Shown here: positions 1 to 5,074 of the stretch, in pieces
How the letters are laid out: each line of letters opens with the position of its first letter
Numbering within the stretch: position 1 is the first letter of the stretch
Source: Opitutia bacterium
GTDB taxonomy: Bacteria > Verrucomicrobiota > Verrucomicrobiia > Opitutales > Opitutaceae
DNA length: 5,074 nt
Reading direction: 5' to 3'
NCBI GenBank assembly: GCA_025351035.1
Contig: JANXWT010000077.1
Coordinates: 1 to 5,074 of the forward strand
Program-made: the position numbers and the translations under genes
Notes under the pieces: model-generated
Told to the model about the DNA's origin: nothing
The model's database searches: none
What the model saw: only the letters and a program-made list of their open reading frames with translations

Positions 1-41
1 GGCAAACCTCGGCAAAGAGAAGAGCGGTCAAAGAGGTCGTC

Positions 42-749
42 TCAGCTGGTTTCAAATGCGGCGACGTTGAGCACCGTGAACGCGCCCCAGTGATTGTGAT
101 AGATGAACGTGGAAAAAAAATGGTCGTTCGGCGATTTCACGAGACCAAACCACAGTCCCTTTGCGCCGACGAGTTTCTGCAACGTGCCGAAGATCGCGAG
201 CGCGACGCCGTTCGTGGCGAAGACCAACAGCAGTGTCCGCAGGATGCGGCGGTTGTTGAGCACGAGGTAGAGATTGAAAGCGCCGATGACGATGGTGTTG
301 AACTGCCAGAGCTCACGCAGGGTCAGACTGGGTCGGGCAGAGCTCGGCAGCCAGGCGTAGGGTGGGGTCGCGATCGCAAAGTAAGGCTCGCCGTCGCGGA
401 GCAACTGGCGGAAGGACGGGTTGAAACAACTGGCACCGACAAAAATATTGAAAAGCAACAGCGGCCAGAGGGGGCGGATGAGCGGCAGCGGCGCGGTGTG
501 CTGACGGCGGGACACCGCGGTCAGCGCGATGATGAAGAGGAACAGACCGACCGTGCCCCAGCCGAGCAGAACGTTCCGCACCCACGGGGTTTGTCCACCG
601 AAGGCCCACGCGGTGAACACGGACAGCACTCCGAAATGGATGGCGACGGTCTGCTCGATCCCCGTGGTAATCCGGGATTGTCTGCGCGTTGGTTCGCCAT
701 CCGCGGTGATGTGGCGGGCGGCGAGGGGAGTGGAATCAGGAACGGGCAT
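42..749 (-). CDS. O-antigen ligase/polymerase-like membrane protein, C-terminally truncated
   Basis: Integral membrane protein of 235 residues. Hydrophobic segments lie near residues 34-50, 58-79, 91-107, 147-165, 170-190 and 211-232, after a polar N-terminus of about 30 residues. The stretch F-I-Y-H-N-H-W-G-A-F (215-224) resembles the N-H motif that opens the conserved Wzy_C region of the WaaL/Wzy family, which ligates or polymerises undecaprenyl-linked glycans in the inner membrane. Family members usually have 400 or more residues with a large periplasmic loop after this point; here a TGA at 42-44 ends the protein about 11 residues past the motif, so the active part is missing. The ATG at 747-749 overlaps the end of the upstream glycosyltransferase by 14 bases and has no Shine-Dalgarno sequence, suggesting translational coupling. 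The broad family rests on topology and one motif; ligase versus polymerase cannot be decided. As it stands the product is probably inactive. Confidence 0.68.
   Translation of the reverse strand: MPVPDSTPLAARHITADGEPTRRQSRITTGIEQTVAIHFGVLSVFTAWAFGGQTPWVRNVLLGWGTVGLFLFIIALTAVSRRQHTAPLPLIRPLWPLLLFNIFVGASCFNPSFRQLLRDGEPYFAIATPPYAWLPSSARPSLTLRELWQFNTIVIGAFNLYLVLNNRRILRTLLLVFATNGVALAIFGTLQKLVGAKGLWFGLVKSPNDHFFSTFIYHNHWGAFTVLNVAAFETS
113..120. repeat. A8/T8 homopolymer inside the ligase-like gene
   Basis: Eight consecutive A on the plus strand encode His-Phe-Phe-Ser (residues 210-213) of the ligase-like protein on the minus strand. Reading frame is family-consistent on both sides, so the tract is currently in frame. 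Such tracts are prone to slippage, but one tract of eight is weak evidence for phase variation. Confidence 0.5.
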
Positions 750-1863
750 TGCTCAACTGAAGGTAGAAGGCATGGAGCGTGCGGGCGGCTCCTTCCCATG
801 AGAAATCGCGGGCGGCCCACTTGCGGCCGGCCACACCCATTGCAAGAAGGTCGTTGGCGGGCTGGTCGAGCGCGGATTGCAAGGCGGCCGCGTAGTCGGC
901 CCACGGCACGCACCAGCCGGCCCGGTGACCGGCAAGTTCGCGCCATGGGGTCGTGTCGGTGACGAGAGCAGGCATGCCGGCGGCGAGGGCTTCGGCGATG
1001 ACGAGGCCGAAATTCTCGGAATGCGAAGGCAGCAAGAACAGCGAAGCCAGACCATAGGGCGGCGGATGGCCGGCTCCGGCGAACACCGCGATGGACTCGC
1101 CAGCCCCGGTGGTGGCGATCCACTGGTTGATCTCGGCGACGGTGTAGTCTTCCTCGACGCCGGCGATCAAGAGCAGCCAGTCGCCGCGCGGAGCGGCGGC
1201 CCACAGGGCGACGAGTTCGCGCAGGCGTTTCTTGCGGTGGAAGCGCGAATAGAAAAGCGCGACGCGCCGGCCGGCGAGCGCCGGGGCAATCTCGAGCCAC
1301 GCGAGGCGCTGGTGGGCCAGCTCAGCGAAGTCGGGGATGGGCACGCCGTTTGGGGCGACGCAAACGGGTTGAGTAAAACCTCGCCGGCGGATGTCGTCGG
1401 CTTCGTCGGCGCTGGTGGCGTGCCAGCCGGCGGCGTCGCGAAAGGCACCGGGGTGGACAAAGAGCTCCGCGAGCTGCTTGCGCCAGCGACGGTGATCGTA
1501 GGCCCAACCGCTGAGCATGCCGCGCGGCGAGATAACGAGCGGTGCGCCGGTGCGCTGCGCGGCGGCGCGGGCATAACGCAGCGGCAGGAGCCAGAGTGCG
1601 TGGTTGTGCACGAGGTCGTAGTCCGTCGTGGCGAGATGCCGGCTCAGCTCCGGCGAGCGGCAAAGCCAGCGCGGGGTGACGCGGGGGAAAATCTTTACGG
1701 AGGCGTCGTCATCACCGCGGACCGGAGATTGCCCGGCCTCGATGGTCGCGAGGAGATCGACCCGGACATCAGCAGAGACGAGGTGATTGGCGAGGGCGCG
1801 AACGGATTTTGACGGGCCACCGTGCCGATCTTCGAGACTGGGCACTAGGTGGCAAACGCGCAT
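736..1863 (-). CDS. GT4-family glycosyltransferase (GT-B fold)
   Basis: A cytoplasmic glycosyltransferase of 375 residues, a normal full length for family GT4, that would transfer a sugar from an activated nucleotide donor to the growing lipid-linked oligosaccharide. The N-terminal acceptor domain carries the glycine-rich loop G-G-P-S (15-18), H-N-H-A-L-W (86-91), S-P-R-G-M-L (112-117) and P-N-G-V (171-174). The C-terminal donor domain has Y-S-R-F-H-R-K-K-R-L (205-214), where the basic residues normally bind donor phosphates, and an intact E-x7-E motif, Glu283 and Glu291, followed by A-L-A-A-G-M-P. No residue expected in the family is visibly missing. The ATG at 1861-1863 sits 17 bases after the acetyltransferase stop, with no Shine-Dalgarno sequence. 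The gene ends with TGA inside the start of the ligase-like gene. Donor sugar and linkage are unknown; the family is secure, the exact role is not. Confidence 0.92.
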   Translation of the reverse strand: MRVCHLVPSLEDRHGGPSKSVRALANHLVSADVRVDLLATIEAGQSPVRGDDDASVKIFPRVTPRWLCRSPELSRHLATTDYDLVHNHALWLLPLRYARAAAQRTGAPLVISPRGMLSGWAYDHRRWRKQLAELFVHPGAFRDAAGWHATSADEADDIRRRGFTQPVCVAPNGVPIPDFAELAHQRLAWLEIAPALAGRRVALFYSRFHRKKRLRELVALWAAAPRGDWLLLIAGVEEDYTVAEINQWIATTGAGESIAVFAGAGHPPPYGLASLFLLPSHSENFGLVIAEALAAGMPALVTDTTPWRELAGHRAGWCVPWADYAAALQSALDQPANDLLAMGVAGRKWAARDFSWEGAARTLHAFYLQLSNARS

Positions 1864-1880
1864 CAGATGAGCAGAGGGAC

Positions 1881-2465
1881 TCAGGAAGGCAGGGGTCGGT
1901 CCCTAATTGGGCGGCAGGGCTGGCCGACGCAAATTTTTCGCGGCGGCAGATCTTTGACAACGACTGAGCGGGCTCCGACGACGCAGAGTTCGCCGATGGT
2001 TACGCCGGGGCCGACGAAGACATCGGCGCCGAGCCAGACGTTGGGGCCGATGGTGATGGGTGCGGTGACGAGTGGCATGGCCCAGCGGGTGAAGTCATGC
2101 GTGCCGGCGCAGAGGTGGCAGTGTTGCGAGAGGTTCGCCCCGAATTCGAGGCGGATGGGGCCGAGGTTGTAGAGGTTGACGAACGGGCCGATCATGCTGC
2201 GCGGGGCGAGCGAGAGTCGCCAAGGATACATGACGCGCACGGTGGGGAAAATCACGACTTCGCCGGGTGCCGTGATGTCGGCACCGAAGAGTCGCAGCAG
2301 CCGGGCACGAAAACCGTGCAGTGGGCGCGGGCTCCAGCGAAACAGCGTGGATTGCACGCCGAGCCAGAGCCAGCGGCGGAGCACTTCCCGCTTTGGGTCT
2401 GGCGTGACGCAGTTGCGTCCGAGGTAGGGGGCGTCGGGATTCACGGGCTCGTGAGTCGGAGGCAT
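1881..2465 (-). CDS. WcaF-like hexapeptide-repeat acetyltransferase
   Basis: Protein of 194 residues, close to the 182 of Escherichia coli WcaF, the colanic acid acetyltransferase. It would move an acetyl group from acetyl-CoA to a sugar hydroxyl of the polysaccharide in the cytoplasm. A basic, aromatic N-terminal helix region (about 28-60, with S-P-R-P-L-H and R-L-L-R-L-F-G-A) precedes a left-handed beta-helix of imperfect hexapeptide repeats from about 64 to 170. The catalytic-type histidine is His123 in G-T-H-D-F, followed by P-L-V-T-A-P-I-T-I-G (131-140), W-L-G-A (144-147), P-G-V-T-I-G (153-158) and V-V-G-A-R-S-V-V (162-169), then the terminal G-Q-P segment (181-183). The start ATG is 14 bases after the preceding glycosyltransferase stop, without a Shine-Dalgarno sequence. 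Family assignment is strong; the target sugar is unknown. I leave out the symbol wcaF because the pathway is not shown to be colanic acid. Confidence 0.92.
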   Translation of the reverse strand: MPPTHEPVNPDAPYLGRNCVTPDPKREVLRRWLWLGVQSTLFRWSPRPLHGFRARLLRLFGADITAPGEVVIFPTVRVMYPWRLSLAPRSMIGPFVNLYNLGPIRLEFGANLSQHCHLCAGTHDFTRWAMPLVTAPITIGPNVWLGADVFVGPGVTIGELCVVGARSVVVKDLPPRKICVGQPCRPIRDRPLPS

Positions 2466-2479
2466 AGGCGAAGGCGGGG

Positions 2480-3643
2480 TTAATGATGGGCGAGACCGGC
2501 GAAGTCGGCGAGGAGGGCTTCGGCGAAGACGGGATAATCGAAGCGGCGCGCCTCTTCCTTGGCGGCGCCGGCCAGACGTTCGCGCAGGGCGACATCGCGA
2601 ATGAGGCGTTCGAGCGATGTCGCCAATTGGGCGGCAGCATCGGGCGAGCGGTGGTCAAAGACAAGACCGTTCTGCTCGTGGCGCACGAAGTCGGAGAAGC
2701 ATTCGAGTTTTGACACGACCGGCACGGCACCGGCCGCCATGGCTTCGGCGACGGCGACACCGAAGGTCTCGCCCTTCTCAGCCAGACTGGGGTAACAAAA
2801 GATATTTATCCTCCGATAGAAGCCGGCGAGCACGCGCTCGTTGAACTGCGGGTCGATGATGTTAAAACGGTCGCTGCGGAGATACGCCGAGAGCTGGTTG
2901 TTCAGCCGGCCGCGAAATGCGCTGCCGGAGCCGCCGCGCGCAATGTCCGCCGGACCGCACAACACCAAACGCCATGGGGGCAGCCCGGCGGACTGGCTGA
3001 CGAGACGCAACGCGTCAGCGAGCAGCAGAAGACCTTTCTCCTCGTGGAGGCGGCCGACGAAGCCGAGCGTGATTTCGCCCGGGCTGAGGGCGGGCAGTTG
3101 CGGGTGCTGGGCAACGGCTTCCTGACGGAGCACCTGCCAGTTGATCGGATAGCCCGTGATGCGGATGGCGGGGGCGAGTCGGGGATTTTCGGCGACGAGT
3201 TTGTCGCGCACCAAGCTGCTCGGGGCGAGCACGCGCGCGAGGTGGTTGTAGCGCTTGTATTGGCCTTTCGGCATGCGGCCGGCCATCACGACGACCTTGC
3301 CGGCCTTGGGGCGAAACCGGCCCAGCCACATGGGCAACGCCACGGCGTTGACGACGACAATATCGGCGGGCGGGAGGTTGCGGTAGACGCGCCAGCTCCA
3401 GACGAGGTCAGCGAGGAGGTTCGCCCACAACTCGCGGTTGTGATCGTAGCCGCGAAGCCGGAGGTAGCGGACGCCGTTCTGCTCTTCGCTGGCGGGAAAT
3501 CCGCGCCAGTGGCGGGAGACGTTCGTGACCGCATGGCCGCGCGCGGCGAATTCCTGCCCGAGCTGATACCAAGATTTCTCCGTCGAGCCGCCGCTGACGG
3601 GCGGCACGGGCAGGAAGAAGCCGTTGACGATGGTGATGCGCAT
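2480..3643 (-). CDS. GT4-family glycosyltransferase (GT-B fold)
   Basis: Full-length GT4 glycosyltransferase of 387 residues, expected to act in the cytoplasm on a lipid-linked glycan. It begins with a hydrophobic first beta strand and the glycine-rich loop S-G-G-S-T (17-21). The donor domain opens with G-F-V-G-R-L-H-E-E-K-G (194-204), the usual Rossmann start with the phosphate-binding Arg and Lys. An intact E-x7-E motif follows, Glu292 and Glu300, within E-T-F-G-V-A-V-A-E, then A-M-A-A-G-A-V-P-V-V-S. The C-terminal helix region ends at residue 387 with a TAA. The ATG at 3641-3643 starts only three bases after the TGA of the upstream, interrupted glycosyltransferase, so it may depend on ribosomes finishing that frame. 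A premature stop upstream could therefore reduce its expression by polarity. Donor and acceptor cannot be predicted. Confidence 0.92.
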   Translation of the reverse strand: MRITIVNGFFLPVPPVSGGSTEKSWYQLGQEFAARGHAVTNVSRHWRGFPASEEQNGVRYLRLRGYDHNRELWANLLADLVWSWRVYRNLPPADIVVVNAVALPMWLGRFRPKAGKVVVMAGRMPKGQYKRYNHLARVLAPSSLVRDKLVAENPRLAPAIRITGYPINWQVLRQEAVAQHPQLPALSPGEITLGFVGRLHEEKGLLLLADALRLVSQSAGLPPWRLVLCGPADIARGGSGSAFRGRLNNQLSAYLRSDRFNIIDPQFNERVLAGFYRRINIFCYPSLAEKGETFGVAVAEAMAAGAVPVVSKLECFSDFVRHEQNGLVFDHRSPDAAAQLATSLERLIRDVALRERLAGAAKEEARRFDYPVFAEALLADFAGLAHH

Positions 3644-3646
3644 GGA

Positions 3647-4816
3647 TCAGCGGCCGGGGAAACTTGCGAGGGCCTGCAGCAGGCCGGCCGTAGTCTGTTC
3701 GTAGGTGTAGCCACGGATGATGGCGGTGACGTTGGCGCGGAGGCGACTCATTTCCCCAGACGAGGTTTGCAAAGCCGCGTGCAGCGTGGCCGCGAGAGCG
3801 GCGGACTCATCGGCGGGAAACACCCAGCCGGTTTCGCCAGCGCGGACGAGATCCTGCTGGCAGCCGACAAGGTCCGAGACGAGGCAGGGCACGCCGAGGT
3901 GCATCGCCTCATTCACGGCGAGGCCCCAAGTCTCGTAGCAACCGCGCGAGGGCAGCGCAAAAATATCCGCGAGCAGATAACACGCGGGCATCTCGCTTTG
4001 ATTGGCGAAGGGCAAAAAGCGGACGAGTGCGTCGGGCCGGGTGTTCGCGAGTGCGATGAGCCCGGCGCGCGCCGGACCGTCGCCAACAAAGACCAGCGCG
4101 TCGTTGGTCGAAGCGACTGCGAGAAAAGCGCGCAGCAATTCGGCAGGTTGTTTACGCGCCAGAAATTTGCCGGCGAAGAGCACGACGCGCTTGCCGATCA
4201 GGCCGAGTTGGGTGCGGAGCGTGGCGGCAGCTAGTTGTGCGGCGGGATCGGCCGGATTGAAATGCTCATGATTCACCGAATGCGGAGCGAAGAAGATCCG
4301 CGAATCCGGCACGCCCAGCGCACGGAAATAGGCGCGATTGGCCGCACCCACGCAGGTGAGGGCGGCGAACTGGTGGAAGAGAAACCGCAGCACGAGGCGA
4401 ACGGGCCACGCGGGCAAGCCGCGGCCAAGCAGATGGGAGTCTCCGCGGAGCAACAGCGGCACGCGGTGCCAGCGCGCCCACCACAGCGCCCGTTGGTGCG
4501 AGAGCCAGTTGTAGCCGAAGAGCAACACGGCGGTGGGCTGCCACGCCGCGAGGCGGGCCGTAAGGGCGGGATTGTCGAGTCCGCAGAAATGCTGCGTGCC
4601 CGGATCACGGGAGACGTTGGGCACAAACTCGGATTCGTAGCCGCCGAGCAGATCGACATCCCATTTGAACGCGGTGCCGAATTGTGGGTCGCGCTGCTCG
4701 GTGACACCGAACTCCCAGAGGTAGAAGACGCGAAACTCCAGGGTGGTGTGCGCCTGCAGCTAGCGAAACCACGGGCTGTAATATTGCACCGGGTGGGAGA
4801 GCACGATGGCCAGCCG
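3647..4816 (-). pseudogene. GT4-family glycosyltransferase interrupted by an in-frame TAG
   Basis: Read from 4816 to 3647 in one frame, this encodes about 388 residues, the expected GT4 length, but a TAG at 4760-4762 splits it. Before the stop, 18 codons give R-L-A-I-V-L-S-H-P-V-Q-Y-Y-S-P-W-F-R, the typical beta strand and loop of one GT4 branch. After it come 45 family-like codons (F-R-V-F-Y-L-W-E-F-G-V and later D-P-Q-F-G-T-A-F-K-W-D-V) leading to a GTG at 4622-4624 and 325 further residues. Counted from that GTG: G-D-S-H-L-L-G-R (61-68), donor-site L-F-A-G-K-F-L-A-R-K-Q-P (149-160), G-D-G-P (181-184), and E-x7-E with Glu231 and Glu239. Reinitiation at the GTG would give a 325-residue protein lacking the N-terminal nucleotide-fold strands, probably inactive. 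No ATG stands where the protein should begin; CTG 4811-4813 or TTG 4859-4861 are possible. Sequencing error and readthrough remain alternatives. The family is certain; pseudogene status is inferred. Confidence 0.75.
4760..4762 (-). other. In-frame amber codon splitting the glycosyltransferase
   Basis: Plus-strand CTA reads TAG on the minus strand, between P-W-F-R and L-Q-A-H-T of the glycosyltransferase frame. Both flanks are family-like in the same frame, so this is a substitution type lesion rather than a frameshift. A single base change from TGG (Trp) or CAG (Gln) would produce it. None of the six gene ends visible here uses TAG (four TGA, two TAA). Confidence 0.85.
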
Positions 4817-4819
4817 GGT

Positions 4820-4859
4820 TGGCAGGCAGTTAACGGATGAGCTGGCAGACGGGGTTAAC
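4820..4859. repeat. Imperfect direct repeat with two GTTAAC sites
   Basis: On the plus strand TGGCAGGCAGTTAAC (4820-4834) is echoed by TGGCAGACGGGGTTAAC (4843-4859). Both copies begin TGGCAG and end in the palindrome GTTAAC, 23 bases apart start to start. They lie in the short gap between the membrane protein and the interrupted glycosyltransferase, just before where its start codon should be. They could be a binding site, a small duplication, or chance. Confidence 0.35.
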
Positions 4860-4889
4860 AAGTGCGACGGACGCAGTCGAGCGGCGGCG

Positions 4890-5074
4890 TTATCCCGCGA
4901 AGCTGCGGATGAAAAGAGGGACGCCAAGCATGGCGACGCACGCTTGGAAGAGAGACGTGAGCCAGATACTCATCGTTAGTTCCACTTGAAAACTCCAAGC
5001 CATCATCATGACGAGGAGGAGGCCACCATAGGAGAGCGTAGGACTGTTCGTGGCCCAGCCACTGAGTTTCTTCA
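4890..5074 (-). CDS. C-terminal end of a membrane protein, probably polysaccharide-related (partial)
   Basis: The last 60 codons of a gene that enters from beyond the right edge, ending in TAA at 4890-4892. After a short polar start (K-K-L-S-G-W-A-T-N-S) come two hydrophobic stretches, about visible residues 14-30 (G-G-L-L-L-V-M-M-M-A-W) and 34-57 (through C-V-A-M-L-G-V-P-L-F-I), with a short basic tail. This fits the end of a multi-spanning inner membrane protein such as a polysaccharide polymerase, flippase or transporter. I chose this frame because it is the only one here that is open and reads as membrane protein: one alternative is closed by several stops, and the other is open but gives a Pro/Arg/His-rich unlikely product. 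Position in the cluster supports a role in glycan assembly or export. The specific family cannot be told from this fragment. Confidence 0.6.
   Translation of the reverse strand, partial: KKLSGWATNSPTLSYGGLLLVMMMAWSFQVELTMSIWLTSLFQACVAMLGVPLFIRSFAG

Noticed and set aside
42..44. TGA recoded as an amino acid to extend the ligase-like protein
   Set aside because: Other clear genes here end normally at TGA, and the codons after this one are polar and unlike the expected membrane segment.
90..962. Plus-strand open frame of 290 codons rich in Arg, Glu, Gly and Gln
   Set aside because: Antisense to the ligase-like gene and the end of a glycosyltransferase; low-complexity polar product and no family resemblance.
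521..1300. Minus-strand frame of 259 codons overlapping the glycosyltransferase and ligase-like genes
   Set aside because: Out-of-frame shadow, very rich in Arg, Pro and Ala, with no motifs, while the overlapped frames carry clear family features.
877..1812. Plus-strand open frame of 311 codons
   Set aside because: Fully antisense to a motif-complete GT4 glycosyltransferase; a composition artefact.
1907..2636. The 13-base string AATTGGGCGGCAG occurs near 1912 and near 2624
   Set aside because: A 13-base match within 5 kb of GC-rich sequence is compatible with chance, the two copies are in different genes and frames, and nothing flanks them in common.
3644..3646. Fusion of the two adjacent glycosyltransferases
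   Set aside because: Each has its own full GT-B layout and E-x7-E motif, a TGA separates them, and the second has its own ATG three bases later.
3044..4234. Plus-strand open frame of 396 codons, the longest in the window
   Set aside because: It lies opposite two glycosyltransferases with clear motifs and crosses their junction. Its product is rich in Gly, Ala, Glu, Asp and Arg with no recognisable domain, as expected from GC-biased antisense frames.

Overview
This 5.07 kb window is a dense, single-strand piece of a surface polysaccharide gene cluster (O-antigen, capsule or exopolysaccharide type). Every gene I can support is read from the minus strand, so transcription runs from high to low coordinates. 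The DNA is GC-rich with strong GC bias at third codon positions, which is why the plus strand carries long but meaningless open frames. Protein wording recalls the Opitutaceae-like Verrucomicrobiota: the N-terminal 'SHPVQYYSPWFR' glycosyltransferase type, a WcaF-like acetyltransferase, and an O-antigen-ligase type protein with an H-N-H motif. That assignment is recollection of family style, not a search result, and I hold it loosely.

Layout in order of transcription: (1) 5074-4890, the last 60 residues of a membrane protein that enters from outside the window; (2) an intergenic stretch of about 70 bases with an imperfect direct repeat; (3) 4816-3647, a GT4-type glycosyltransferase whose family-typical N-terminus is split by an in-frame TAG at 4760-4762 and has no obvious ATG; (4) 3643-2480, an apparently intact GT4 glycosyltransferase; (5) 2465-1881, a WcaF-like hexapeptide acetyltransferase; (6) 1863-736, another intact GT4 glycosyltransferase; (7) 749-42, an O-antigen ligase/polymerase-like membrane protein that stops at the start of its conserved region, about half the usual length. 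Genes 3 to 7 are separated by 3, 14 and 17 bases and then overlap by 14, so they very probably form one operon.

Together the genes would assemble and decorate a lipid-linked oligosaccharide: the cytoplasmic glycosyltransferases add sugars, the acetyltransferase would O-acetylate a residue, and the membrane proteins would polymerise, export or ligate the product. Substrates and linkages cannot be read from the sequence.

I did not find a new type of system. The points most worth a second look are the apparent damage: the amber codon plus missing start in the first glycosyltransferase, and the premature end of the ligase-like gene. These may reflect real loss or variation of the polysaccharide, or sequence and assembly error. 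No RNA genes, CRISPR, insertion sequences, convincing promoters or terminators were seen.
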